DNA from: Clostridiales bacterium
Lineage (GTDB): Bacteria; Bacillota; Clostridia; Christensenellales; CAG-314
Reading direction: 5' to 3'
Assembly: GCA_022508345.1 (NCBI GenBank)
Contig: JAFLVK010000002.1
Location: 124,001 to 188,000, forward strand
Length of the DNA: 64,000 nucleotides
A program made the position numbers and the translations under genes. This document shows, piece by piece, positions 1-8,157 of this stretch. Within the stretch, counting starts at the first letter, position 1; each line of letters starts with the position of its first letter. Under the pieces are notes generated by a model. It worked only from the letters and a program-made list of their open reading frames with translations, was not told the origin of the DNA and did not search any database.

Positions 1-480
1 CAAGGAAACAAACTGCTTGCGTACAGCCTTGCTCAACTTCTCGTCCATGGTGAATGCAAGGCGGCTCCAGTCGCAGCTGCTGCCCAGCTTTTTGAGCTGT
101 TCCACTATTCTGCCACCGTACTGCTCCTTCCACTGCCATGCGCGTTCAAGGAATTTTTCTCTGCCAAGGTCACGCTTGTCGATGCCTTCCTTTTTCAGCG
201 CTTCCACAATTTTCACTTCCGTAGCGATGCTTGCGTGATCGGTACCGGGCAGCCACAGCGTGTTGTAGCCCTGCATGCGCTTAAAGCGAATAATCGTGTC
301 CTGAATGGCGTTGTCCAAGCCGTGCCCGATGTGAAGCTGTCCTGTGATGTTGGGCGGGGGCGTAACCATGGAAAAATACTTTTTGCCCACTTCGGCTTTG
401 GGCGTAAAGTAGCCCTTGTCCATCCAAAATTGATACAGGTCGCTTTCGAAGCTTGACGGGGTGTAAGTTTTGTCTAACAT
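1..480 (-). CDS. valS: Valyl-tRNA synthetase, N-terminal part (runs off the window)
   Basis: Class I aminoacyl-tRNA synthetase that charges tRNA-Val in the cytoplasm. The visible 160 residues begin [12 protein letters not shown] and contain the class I HIGH signature in the form HIGH within [13 protein letters not shown], preceded by the ValRS-typical TPPPNITG, then [11 protein letters not shown]. The ATG at 478-480 has a GGAGAT ribosome site 6 bases upstream. The 3' part of the gene lies beyond position 1. The valine T-box leader directly upstream independently supports the ValRS identity. Only the N-terminus is visible, so nothing can be said about the KMSKS loop or the editing domain's completeness. 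Confidence 0.95.
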   Translation of the reverse strand, partial: MLDKTYTPSSFESDLYQFWMDKGYFTPKAEVGKKYFSMVTPPPNITGQLHIGHGLDNAIQDTIIRFKRMQGYNTLWLPGTDHASIATEVKIVEALKKEGIDKRDLGREKFLERAWQWKEQYGGRIVEQLKKLGSSCDWSRLAFTMDEKLSKAVRKQFVSL

Positions 481-510
481 TTTATATCTCCATTAAAATA
501 ATTTTCGTAT

Positions 511-566
511 TGTATTGCGCAGGTGTTAGCTTAACAATGTATTGCGCAGGTTATAACCGTCTCAAA
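511..566 (-). repeat. Degenerate copy F of the fold-back repeat, between T-box terminator and valS
   Basis: The segment next to the terminator reads TTTGAGACGGTTATAACC on the minus strand, then GCGCAATAC and TGTTAAGCT, the same order of blocks as the right half of copy C at 41118-41294. A second GCGCAATAC block follows, so the copy looks internally duplicated and truncated. Its outer end merges into the U-tract of the T-box terminator. See copies A to E. Confidence 0.6.
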
Positions 567-603
567 AAAAATAGCCCTCTACTTGACACACAAGTAAAGG
601 GCG
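564..603 (-). terminator. Intrinsic terminator of the valS T-box
   Basis: A stem formed by GCCCTTTACTTG and its near-perfect complement (573-602) is followed on the minus strand by a run of eight T. It partly overlaps the T-box bulge region, as expected for mutually exclusive terminator and antiterminator folds. Confidence 0.9.
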
Positions 604-800
604 AATTGTCGCGGTACCACCTTTGTTTGAAATTGCAAAATGCAACTTCCTCATTCAGCCGATAACGGGGCTAGCCGAACAACACTACTGTAACCTTTCG
701 CATTGTCAACTTGACGAACTACATCTGACAGTCTATCTTGCGGAATTTGCACCGTAGTCCGCTCTCTGTAAAGACAGATTGTGTCAAACCTTTCGTCTGC
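564..800 (-). promoter_or_regulatory. T-box leader of valS, valine specifier GUA
   Basis: On the minus strand the leader holds the conserved T-box bulge sequence GTGGTACCGC (611-620) followed by the terminator. Stem I can be folded at its base: GACGAA (792-797) pairs with UUCGUC (713-718). The specifier loop on the 3' side reads AGAUGUAG (719-726), placing GUA, a valine codon, at 720-722 with the usual purine after it. Uncharged tRNA-Val would bind the specifier and the T-box bulge and favour the antiterminator, allowing valS transcription. Confidence 0.93.
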
Positions 801-818
801 AATCGTTTTTGTAATTCA

Positions 819-847
819 ATCTTAACACAATGATAAAGTTTTAGCAA
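819..847 (-). promoter_or_regulatory. Probable sigma-A promoter of the valS leader
   Basis: Reading the minus strand, TTGCTA (842-847) and TAAGAT (819-824) are separated by exactly 17 bases. A start a few bases downstream would put the transcript's 5' end shortly before stem I of the T-box. Inferred from sequence only. Confidence 0.6.
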
Positions 848-905
848 CTATTTAACACTTTTTTCCAATATTGAGTAGTATGAAATATACAAATGGAGGA
901 TTAAA

Positions 906-1892
906 TTGAAAAAAATATTAACTATCACTTTGGTATTACTATTGGTTGCAACGGCAGTTTGCAGCTTTGCGGCATGCGGAGATAACAGCGACGTCATCCG
1001 TTTGAACGAGGTTACGCACAGCCTGTTCTACACACCGCAGTATCTGGCAATGGCACTGGGATATTTCGAAGAGGAAGGCATTTCCGTAGAGGTTACCAAC
1101 GGAGCCGGCGCAAACAACGTAATGACTGCGCTACTGACCAACGAAGCTGACATAGGCCTTATGGGCTGCGAAGCAAATATATACGTATTTTTAGAAGGCA
1201 AAAAGGATTACCCGAAAGTTATCGGACAGCTGACAAAGCGCGACGGAAGCTTCTTGGTTGCAAGAACAAGCATGCCCAACTTCGACTACTCGGGCATTGA
1301 GAACACCACCGTTTTGATGGGTAGAACCGGCGGAATGCCCGCAATGATACTTCAGTATGTACTTAACAACAAGGGCTACATCAACGGAACAAACATTACA
1401 ATGGACTACTCCATTGAATTTGGTGCGCTTGGTCCTGCGTTCACAGGCGGAACGGGCGACTTTGTTCCCCTCTTTGAGCCGGCAGCAAGCCAGGTAGTAA
1501 AGGAGGGCAAGGGATATATCGTGTCGGCAATAGGTATGGACAGCGGCGAAATCCCCTACACCTGCTACTCGGTATCGGCTAAGTTTGCGGAAAAATACCC
1601 CGACAAGGTGGAGAAATTCCTGCGCGCTGTGTGGCGTGGCACGGAGTACGCGTTGTCTCACTCGGCAGAGGATTGCGCAAACCTCGTATCCAAGTACTTC
1701 GACGGAACAACCATGGACTTGCTTGTTTCCGCAATCAAAAACTATCAGGATTTCGACGTGTGGATGACCACCCCCGTTACCGACAAAAATGCATTTAGCC
1801 GCATTCAGGACATCATGGAAAACGCAGGGGAATTGGCAAGACGCGTAAGCTACGATGACATCGTAGATAACACATTTGCTAACAAAATCTAA
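906..1892 (+). CDS. ABC transporter substrate-binding lipoprotein, NitT/TauT (SsuA/THI5-like) family
   Basis: Extracytoplasmic solute-binding protein of 328 residues. Residues 1-24 form a lipoprotein signal peptide ending in SFAAC, so Cys24 should be lipidated. The mature part has the NMT1/THI5-like pattern: EVTHSLFYTPQYLAMALGYF, then an ADIGLMG segment, matching proteins that bind nitrate, sulfonates, taurine or pyrimidine precursors. Translation most likely starts at TTG 906, since GGAGGA lies 5 bases upstream and no ATG fits. It is followed by an ATPase and a permease, a complete importer. No thiamine or other known riboswitch is visible upstream, so the substrate is undetermined. Confidence 0.88.
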   Translation: MKKILTITLVLLLVATAVCSFAACGDNSDVIRLNEVTHSLFYTPQYLAMALGYFEEEGISVEVTNGAGANNVMTALLTNEADIGLMGCEANIYVFLEGKKDYPKVIGQLTKRDGSFLVARTSMPNFDYSGIENTTVLMGRTGGMPAMILQYVLNNKGYINGTNITMDYSIEFGALGPAFTGGTGDFVPLFEPAASQVVKEGKGYIVSAIGMDSGEIPYTCYSVSAKFAEKYPDKVEKFLRAVWRGTEYALSHSAEDCANLVSKYFDGTTMDLLVSAIKNYQDFDVWMTTPVTDKNAFSRIQDIMENAGELARRVSYDDIVDNTFANKI

Positions 1893-1975
1893 CCGCACTC
1901 TAGAATGGAGAAAGGTTAAACGCACGCTGCACTTTTCGCGTATGTGCAACTAATAATTGGAGTTATACCAAAAAG

Positions 1976-2722
1976 ATGAAAATACTAGAATTACAAGACG
2001 TAAGCAAAATTTTCTACACTAAAACACAACAGACAACGGCAGTATCGCACCTATCGTTTGAAGTTAATGAAGGGGAATTTGTGGCGCTCATCGGTCCGTC
2101 AGGCTGCGGCAAGACCACCATTTTGTCGCTGATATGCAGATTGATTGCGCCTACATCCGGCAGGATTGTCACCAAAAACGACAACGCAATAGGATACATG
2201 CTTCAGCGCGACCAGCTGTTCGAATGGCGCACCATCGAAAAAAACGTCACCCTCGGGCTGGAAGTAATGCGCAAGAACAACGCAGAAAATCGCAACAAAG
2301 CCTGCGAGCTACTCAAAAAGTACGGGTTGTGGGAATTTCGAAAGCACTACCCGCAGCAGCTTAGTGGCGGTATGCGTCAAAGGGCAGCGCTCATACGCAC
2401 GCTGGCTACCGACCCCGATCTGCTACTGCTAGACGAACCCTTTTCGGCGCTGGATTTCCAAACGCGGCTGGAAGTGTGCGACGACGTGTATTCGATAATC
2501 AAAAAGGAAAACAAAACTGCACTGCTTGTAACGCACGATATATCGGAGGCAATTTCACTTGCCGACAGAATCGTCGTGCTGACATCGCGCCCCGCCACCG
2601 TGCTTACGATTCACGTTACGGGGCTCAGCAACATAGACTCACCGCTCAAGCGGCGACAAAGCCCGAAGTTTTCCAAGCAATTTGAGTTGTTGCACAAATA
2701 TCTACACGGAGAAAACCCATGA
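1976..2722 (+). CDS. ABC transporter ATP-binding protein, NitT/TauT (SsuB/TauB) type
   Basis: Cytoplasmic nucleotide-binding subunit of 248 residues that powers the importer formed with its neighbours. Walker A is GPSGCGKTT near residue 40, the Q-loop follows at QRDQLFEW, the signature is LSGGMRQRAAL near residue 130, Walker B is LLLLDEPFSALD, and the switch histidine is in LLVTHDISEA. The QRDQLFEW form (rather than Q.D.LLPW) is a small variation on the family motif. The ATG has GGAG upstream; the stop overlaps the permease start by four bases (ATGA), indicating translational coupling. Confidence 0.93.
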   Translation: MKILELQDVSKIFYTKTQQTTAVSHLSFEVNEGEFVALIGPSGCGKTTILSLICRLIAPTSGRIVTKNDNAIGYMLQRDQLFEWRTIEKNVTLGLEVMRKNNAENRNKACELLKKYGLWEFRKHYPQQLSGGMRQRAALIRTLATDPDLLLLDEPFSALDFQTRLEVCDDVYSIIKKENKTALLVTHDISEAISLADRIVVLTSRPATVLTIHVTGLSNIDSPLKRRQSPKFSKQFELLHKYLHGENP

Positions 2723-3519
2723 AAAACACCTTTACGAGGGAACACTTGCTGTTTCTGAAAATACAAAAGCGAAAAAAGATACTTATACACGTAACGCAGG
2801 TTGGCGTACTGATACTGCTACTGGGGCTGTGGGAGCTTGCGGCGGCAGTAGGCTGGATTGACAGCTTCATTATGAGCAGTCCGTCACGCATATGGAATAC
2901 ATTGAAGGAACTGATTGTAGCGGGCACGTTGTGGAAGCACATGGGCGTGTCGCTACTTGAGACGCTAGCCGGCTTTGCAATAGGTACGGCGCTGGGGTAC
3001 TTTGTAGCTGTGATACTGTGGTGGAACACATTTTTAAAGGACGTATTTGAACCGTACGTTGTGGTACTCAACAGCTTGCCCAAGATTGCACTTGGACCCA
3101 TAATTATAATTTGGGCAGGCACAGGCAAAGCATCGATAATCACCATGGCTGTGTTAATAAGCGTGGTAATTACCACCATCACGATACTAAACGGCTTTAT
3201 CGCAACAGACAAAGAGAAAGCACTGCTACTGCGGTCTATGGGTGCAAACAAGCTGCAAATATTTACTAAGCTTGTGGCACCTGCCAACGTGCCTACGCTC
3301 ATGGCAACACTGAAAATAAACGTGGGCATGGCGTGGATTGGCTCGATAATGGGTGAATACCTTGTTTCCAAAGAAGGACTTGGTTACCTCATTGTTTACG
3401 GCTCGCAGGTGTTCAGGCTGGACCTTGTGATGACATGCACTATCGTACTGTGCATGCTTGCAGGCGTGATGTACGCAATAGTGTCGATACTTGAAAAGAT
3501 TGTTGTAAAGCACTTTTAG
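2719..3519 (+). CDS. ABC transporter permease, NitT/TauT (SsuC/TauC) type
   Basis: Integral membrane subunit of 266 residues with about six hydrophobic segments, the first around residues 25-45. The binding-protein-dependent transport signature that docks on the ATPase appears around residues 165-185 as LLLRSMGANKLQIFTKLVAPA, the EAA loop. It overlaps the ATPase gene by ATGA and is followed by a strong terminator, closing the three-gene transport operon. Confidence 0.93.
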   Translation: MKNTFTREHLLFLKIQKRKKILIHVTQVGVLILLLGLWELAAAVGWIDSFIMSSPSRIWNTLKELIVAGTLWKHMGVSLLETLAGFAIGTALGYFVAVILWWNTFLKDVFEPYVVVLNSLPKIALGPIIIIWAGTGKASIITMAVLISVVITTITILNGFIATDKEKALLLRSMGANKLQIFTKLVAPANVPTLMATLKINVGMAWIGSIMGEYLVSKEGLGYLIVYGSQVFRLDLVMTCTIVLCMLAGVMYAIVSILEKIVVKHF

Positions 3520-3563
3520 ACCTCGACGGTCAGGCGACCGGTTTTTACAAATAAGCATAATAT

Positions 3564-3605
3564 GAGGCTCCTATGCAAAAACGGAGCCTCTTTTAGTGTT
3601 TTTTT
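3564..3605 (+). terminator. Terminator of the ABC transporter operon
   Basis: GAGGCTCC and GGAGCCTC form a perfect 8-bp stem around an 11-base loop, followed by a T-rich run ending in seven T. Confidence 0.9.
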
Positions 3606-3619
3606 AACGGAATTTCCAT

Positions 3620-3636
3620 ATTATGTGTGTAATAGT
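3620..3636 (+). repeat. 17-bp partial dyad, copy 1 of 4
   Basis: ATTATGTGTGTAATAGT lies just past the transporter terminator. The same sequence with one to three changes recurs at 13181, 39522 and 55185 in the same orientation. The half-sites ATTAT and ATAGT are near-complementary around a 7-base centre. Confidence 0.6.
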
Positions 3637-3780
3637 ATATCAAAAATAGGCAATTTTGCGAGTAATCGACCTAAAAATGGACAAATATCAAAAAGAAAAT
3701 GGGAAATTAGGCGCGGGTGACTTATCCGACAATATATGTTAGCAAGGCATATTTACAGCAATATGTAAATACAAAAAAGT

Positions 3781-4785
3781 ATGAAAAAATTTATTGCCAT
3801 TGCAGGTGACGTGGCGGTCGCAGTTGGTTGCTGTATAGGCGTTGGGTTCCTAAGCGGAAAGGAAGCGCAAGTATTTTTCGGAAATGTTTTCAATGTCATT
3901 ATATTTGCTGTTGTATTCTTTGCCGTAAGCTTTGCCACAAGAGAATACTGCCGTGTACACTGCTGCTCTTCCGTAGAAAGATTGTCGCTTAGCCTGTTCG
4001 GTAAAGCGTCAAAGTTACTCAATATGGGAATTGCGCTGTGCAGCTTTGTATGTATTGTAACGGTGCTTGCTGGCGTGGAGGAATGCTTAGCTAAATTGTT
4101 TTACATAAGTAATCTTCCGCTATACGCATTTGCTGCCGCGCTGATTGCTGCGCTACTGCTACAGCGTGATATGAAGGCGTTGAAATACGCTAACTTTGTA
4201 TCCATCGTTATGGCAGTAATTTTGATAATTATTTTGCTGTTTACTAACAGTTGCGAACATGCAGAAGATTTGCAAACACCGATATACAAGCCAGTGACAT
4301 ACGCGCTGTTTTCCGTAACGATGTCACTGGGTGTATTGACACGGTTGGCTACCGAAAGCACCCAAAAGCACAACCTGATTGCAAGCGTGATAGCAAGCGT
4401 ACTAACTGCCCTGCTGATGGCTGCCGTGCTACCGTTGTGCCAACTAAACGCCGACCTGCCGACACTGTGCAACATAACAAGCCCTTTACTGCTTGCGTAC
4501 GCGCTAATCACTCTGCTGCTTGCCGCTGTAACGGGCATTGTTGCCAACGCCTACCCTATCGTACACGAGCTTAAACAGGTTGTACCCGACAACACGGTCT
4601 GCAATGCGTTGACGTTCGGCTCGGCGCTGGCGTTTAGCATGTTTGGATTTGACTTTGCCGTCAAGTTCGGTTATATGCTTGTAAGCGCATTTGGCGCGGT
4701 GATTGTTGTGCTGTCCATATTCAAGCTGTTGAAAAATCAGTTCAACAAAGTGCAAAAAAAAGGCTCGCCCCACTCTAACGGGTAA
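3781..4785 (+). CDS. Polytopic membrane protein, YkvI-like (APC/LeuT-type transporter fold)
   Basis: Predicted inner-membrane protein of 334 residues with about ten hydrophobic segments. The start MKKFIAIAGDVAVAVGCCIGVGFLSGKE resembles the first helix of YkvI-type proteins, where a glycine-rich unwound helix GxGxxSGKE is typical of the LeuT fold. The function and substrate are unknown. There is no Shine-Dalgarno match before the ATG at 3781, unlike nearly all neighbours. It appears to be a single gene between two terminators. Confidence 0.7.
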   Translation: MKKFIAIAGDVAVAVGCCIGVGFLSGKEAQVFFGNVFNVIIFAVVFFAVSFATREYCRVHCCSSVERLSLSLFGKASKLLNMGIALCSFVCIVTVLAGVEECLAKLFYISNLPLYAFAAALIAALLLQRDMKALKYANFVSIVMAVILIIILLFTNSCEHAEDLQTPIYKPVTYALFSVTMSLGVLTRLATESTQKHNLIASVIASVLTALLMAAVLPLCQLNADLPTLCNITSPLLLAYALITLLLAAVTGIVANAYPIVHELKQVVPDNTVCNALTFGSALAFSMFGFDFAVKFGYMLVSAFGAVIVVLSIFKLLKNQFNKVQKKGSPHSNG

Positions 4786-4793
4786 GCCTTTTT
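4754..4793. terminator. Bidirectional terminator
   Basis: AGGCT...AGCCT hairpin with an internal CCC/GGG pairing, flanked by A7 on one side and T5 on the other. It overlaps the last codons of the YkvI-like gene and would also serve the minus-strand gene that ends at 4809. Confidence 0.8.
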
Positions 4794-4808
4794 ACATCTA
4801 CGCTATAT

Positions 4809-6524
4809 TTACTTACATTGCAAGTACTGCTGGTAAAGCGCGTGCTCTTCGTCGGAAAAATATGTGCTTTCGTCACTTTCGGCAAATCGCTTGTAGCTTA
4901 GTGCAAGCATGGCGTAAGCAAGCTGTCTTACTGTATCAACATCACTTTCAAATTGCATGTTTAGCGCTTTTGTAAGCTGTTTGTACGCCCTTTCCAGCCT
5001 GCGTGCATCCACCTTGCGCAATGTTGCGCAAATTCCCAGTGCTGTAACAAACGCCTTGTCCGTAACGGTCAAACGGGACAAATCCAACGTGTAGTAACCG
5101 CGACCGGTTGCAATGAGTAGGTTGCTTCTGTAGCCCAGCTCTATCAGCTTGCTCACAAAATCTTTGTTCAATGACGGCTCGGGAAGTACGCCTGCCAGGC
5201 ATTCCTTGGCAAAAGCGAAAAACGCCTCATTATCCTGCGGAATCAAGTTGCACACCACTGTACTGAGCGCTTGTGCTTCGGCAAAAAACCTGTCCGCATC
5301 ACCCTTGACAATGCACCCAAGACACAGCCTAAACATGCACTTTACAAGCGGAAAGCTTGCACTGTCCAAAACCAAATTGTTCTGCTCCATGTCTTTTAGG
5401 AGCGTGTACTGCGCTATAACGGACAACTGTGTGGGTACGTCGAAGTGTCGCGCCAGGCTGTTGCTGGTTGCAACGCCGTCCAATGCAACGCTCACATGCT
5501 TGTTGAAGTAGGTCAAATACACCGATGCTACACCATCCCATGGCACAGCCCGCAACAGTAACAGTATGGCATCTCGCGCGGATGTGAAATCGCCGCAATT
5601 GAAAAATGTACGCGCGCACAGGCTCAATGCCGAGCAACCGGCATCCTTGTAATGCCCGTACAAAATGCAGGTAAGCTTGTGCGTAATTTCACCGTAGCCT
5701 AACACGGACGAAGCTATCTGAACGTAATCCATCATTGCTAGGTCGGTGATTTCCTCACCTTGCTTGGAAAGCGCTTGAAGTAGCTGCTCAATGGTGCTTG
5801 TGTGCTCCTCTCCCGAGCGAGACAGTATTTGCACGCACACTCCCATGCCCCGTGCGGTGGCGTTGGGCAGGGCGGCATAGCGCAATGCGTATTGAACGCC
5901 GCGCTCCCACTGCTGCTGTGTAAAGCACAAAAACAGCTGCATCTCCAGCGTGGGTGCATCGTCTGTATCGATAGACAAAAATTGGCGCTGAAGCTCCCGT
6001 CCCTTTGCAAGATTGCCCTCGAAGTAGGCGCGCTCCATTCGCTGGCACAAATTCAAATAGAAATCCGGTGTTTTGACGTCGTAGAATACGCTTCTTTTGG
6101 ACGTTTCGCCAACTGTGTATTCCAAGACTTCCGAAAGGCTGTTGATGTCGTCCGCATCTGCGAAGTCGTCAAATTCCATGGGGTAAAATGCAAGTAAACT
6201 TTCCTCTGCGGAAATCTTGTTGGGGTCGGGGTTTGACCTTGCCCTGTCGTTGCCGAAATAGGCGGACATGATTTCCGTTGCGTCGCCAAGCTTAGCGACA
6301 TCCGCATTACAGTTGTGAGTAAAGTAGTACTTAGCTAGCAGATTGCGGTACAGCTCAATGGCGTAGCCGACGTCGCGAAGCACGCACAGGCAGCCAATTT
6401 GATTGAGCATGCTTTCGTAGCTGTTTACGCGCGCAAACAGGCACAGAGCATCGAAATACTCCCCTTCTTCCACCTTCGCTTTCGCCGACGAAAATATTAC
6501 GTTGTCGCACACATTTATTTTCAT
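4809..6524 (-). CDS. Large helical protein, probably TPR-like repeats; function unknown
   Basis: A 571-residue soluble protein without signal peptide or membrane segment. Repeated helical pairs such as EEGEYFDALCLFARVNSYES and CGDFTSARDAILLLLRAVPW have the spacing and small/aromatic pattern of tetratricopeptide repeats, and the rest looks like a helical solenoid. No enzymatic motif is seen. Its ATG overlaps the stop of hslO by four bases, so it is co-translated with the Hsp33 chaperone. A scaffolding role alongside Hsp33 is only an inference from that coupling. Confidence 0.6.
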   Translation of the reverse strand: MKINVCDNVIFSSAKAKVEEGEYFDALCLFARVNSYESMLNQIGCLCVLRDVGYAIELYRNLLAKYYFTHNCNADVAKLGDATEIMSAYFGNDRARSNPDPNKISAEESLLAFYPMEFDDFADADDINSLSEVLEYTVGETSKRSVFYDVKTPDFYLNLCQRMERAYFEGNLAKGRELQRQFLSIDTDDAPTLEMQLFLCFTQQQWERGVQYALRYAALPNATARGMGVCVQILSRSGEEHTSTIEQLLQALSKQGEEITDLAMMDYVQIASSVLGYGEITHKLTCILYGHYKDAGCSALSLCARTFFNCGDFTSARDAILLLLRAVPWDGVASVYLTYFNKHVSVALDGVATSNSLARHFDVPTQLSVIAQYTLLKDMEQNNLVLDSASFPLVKCMFRLCLGCIVKGDADRFFAEAQALSTVVCNLIPQDNEAFFAFAKECLAGVLPEPSLNKDFVSKLIELGYRSNLLIATGRGYYTLDLSRLTVTDKAFVTALGICATLRKVDARRLERAYKQLTKALNMQFESDVDTVRQLAYAMLALSYKRFAESDESTYFSDEEHALYQQYLQCK

Positions 6525-7384
6525 TTGCTAAACAGTTTGTCGCAAGCCTGCTGATCGTAAACGTATTTTTTTCCGCAGAAATGACAGCAGACCTCTATCT
6601 GCCCCATTTCATTGATTATATCTTGCGCCTCACTTTTGCCAAGGCTTTTTACAACACGGTTGATTTTGCGTTTGCTGCAGTTACATTTGTAGCTGACTTC
6701 ACAGCTTTCCGTAATTACAGGGTTAAACTCGCCGAAGAAACGCTTGATAACATCCTCCGCCGTGCTACCGTCAAATTGATAGCTCATCTCGTCCATGGCG
6801 TACATTACTGTTTCCAAGCGGAAAAGCAAATCCTCTGGACAATTGGGCATCACCTGCACAAATACGCCGCCTGCCGACTTGCAACGCTTTTGGTTCAAGC
6901 CAACGCCTAGCGTTACACCGCAGGGCTGTTGCTCGCTTGTTGCGTAGTAGTAAGCGAAGTCGGCGGCAATCTCGCCACTAATCAGCTTGGAGGTGCCAAC
7001 ATACGGCTGCTTGAGTCCAATGTCCTTGATGACGGTAAGTTGCCCGTCTCTGCCCACTGCCGTCCCCACGTCCAGGTGTCCGTCCTCCTTAACAATTGTG
7101 TCCGCTATTGGGTTTTCGATGTCACCCTTGACGTGTCCGTCGCCGTCAGCGCAAACGGTGATTTTGCCAAGCGGTCCGCCACCGTCGATTGTGACGGTGA
7201 GGTAGTCATCTTTGTTTTTAAATTCCTTGCCCATGAGCGCCGCCATTGTAAGTGCTCTACCCAATGCCGCTGCCGCCACAGGCGAAAGCTTGTGTATTTT
7301 GATTGCTTTGTTTACTATATCCTTGCTTTCCACAGCGGAAACAATCACTGCGTTTTCAATTATCGCTTTTGTAAGTATTGACAT
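6521..7384 (-). CDS. hslO: Redox-regulated chaperone Hsp33
   Basis: Cytoplasmic holdase activated by oxidation, 287 residues, the usual length. The N-terminal domain carries the LTVTIDGGGPLGKI and GDGHVKGDIENP blocks of the family. The C-terminal zinc switch is complete: Cys234-x-Cys236 (CNC) and Cys267-xx-Cys270 (CHFC). An additional Cys266 precedes the second pair. AAAGGA stands 9 bases before the ATG at 7384. It is the first gene of a two-gene unit with the TPR-like protein. Confidence 0.96.
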   Translation of the reverse strand: MSILTKAIIENAVIVSAVESKDIVNKAIKIHKLSPVAAAALGRALTMAALMGKEFKNKDDYLTVTIDGGGPLGKITVCADGDGHVKGDIENPIADTIVKEDGHLDVGTAVGRDGQLTVIKDIGLKQPYVGTSKLISGEIAADFAYYYATSEQQPCGVTLGVGLNQKRCKSAGGVFVQVMPNCPEDLLFRLETVMYAMDEMSYQFDGSTAEDVIKRFFGEFNPVITESCEVSYKCNCSKRKINRVVKSLGKSEAQDIINEMGQIEVCCHFCGKKYVYDQQACDKLFSK

Positions 7385-7437
7385 AATTTATGCGTCCTTT
7401 CTATTTTGTGAGCAGCGTTTCACCTCGCCCCTCTGCT

Positions 7438-8157
7438 TCACTTTTTTCTTGCAAAAAATGTTATCCGTAAAGCGTTGTCGCAAAGTGCCAAGCCGTAGTC
7501 GGAATTGACCTCCACCACGTCAAAGCCGGAATTTAATAGAGCATTTACAATGTCCGCTTGCGTGTGTATGTACTGAACGTGACGTTCGTCAAAACGCTCG
7601 TAGCGACCGCTTCCGTCGTCGGCAAATAACGTCAAGTTCATTTCAACCGAGCCGCCCTTCAAGCTGTTGCTCCACAGCAGCGTTTCCTTGTCGTCATCCC
7701 AGTAAAAGACGTTGTTGCCCACTACCTGCGTAAGCTTGTACTCGCTTGACACGTCAAATACAAATGGCGCTTTACTTTTGATGTTTGCCGCTACGCGTTG
7801 AAAAAACAACTCCAACTCGCGCGCGGGCAGATAATTTACACCGTCGTTTACACATATTGCCATATCCGCTTGATGTGCAAGCTGCAGTTTCCTCATGTCC
7901 TGCTCGACAAAGTTGGCTTTGCACTTTCTTCGCGCTTCTGCAAGCATTTCAACGCTTTGATCAATGCCTATAAGCTTCAGTCCGCGCTGGCACAGTAGCT
8001 CGGTCATTTTGCCCGTTCCGCAGGCTATGTCCACCAATTCGCGGGCGTTACACGAAGCTGCAACATTATACAAATATTGCGACCAACGTATGTAGTCGCA
8101 ATCTTTGTGTGTAAACTTGTCGTAATATTTTGCTAATATCGAGTAGTTTAAATTCAT
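7438..8157 (-). CDS. Class I SAM-dependent methyltransferase
   Basis: A 239-residue cytoplasmic protein with the Rossmann methyltransferase motifs: motif I LVDIACGTGKMTELL near residue 40, the acidic end of strand 2 LIGIDQS, and CVNDGVNYL as the post-II region. It resembles the YqeM/Ubie-like group often annotated as methyltransferase domain 25; the substrate cannot be read from the sequence. Its ATG overlaps the preceding gene's stop by one base (TAATG), so it is coupled to the DUF624-like membrane protein. Confidence 0.85.
   Translation of the reverse strand: MNLNYSILAKYYDKFTHKDCDYIRWSQYLYNVAASCNARELVDIACGTGKMTELLCQRGLKLIGIDQSVEMLAEARRKCKANFVEQDMRKLQLAHQADMAICVNDGVNYLPARELELFFQRVAANIKSKAPFVFDVSSEYKLTQVVGNNVFYWDDDKETLLWSNSLKGGSVEMNLTLFADDGSGRYERFDERHVQYIHTQADIVNALLNSGFDVVEVNSDYGLALCDNALRITFFARKK

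Noticed and set aside
840..905. Thiamine (TPP) or other riboswitch upstream of the THI5-like ABC transporter
   Set aside because: The only structured RNA in this interval is the T-box on the other strand; no TPP consensus such as CUGAGA is present.
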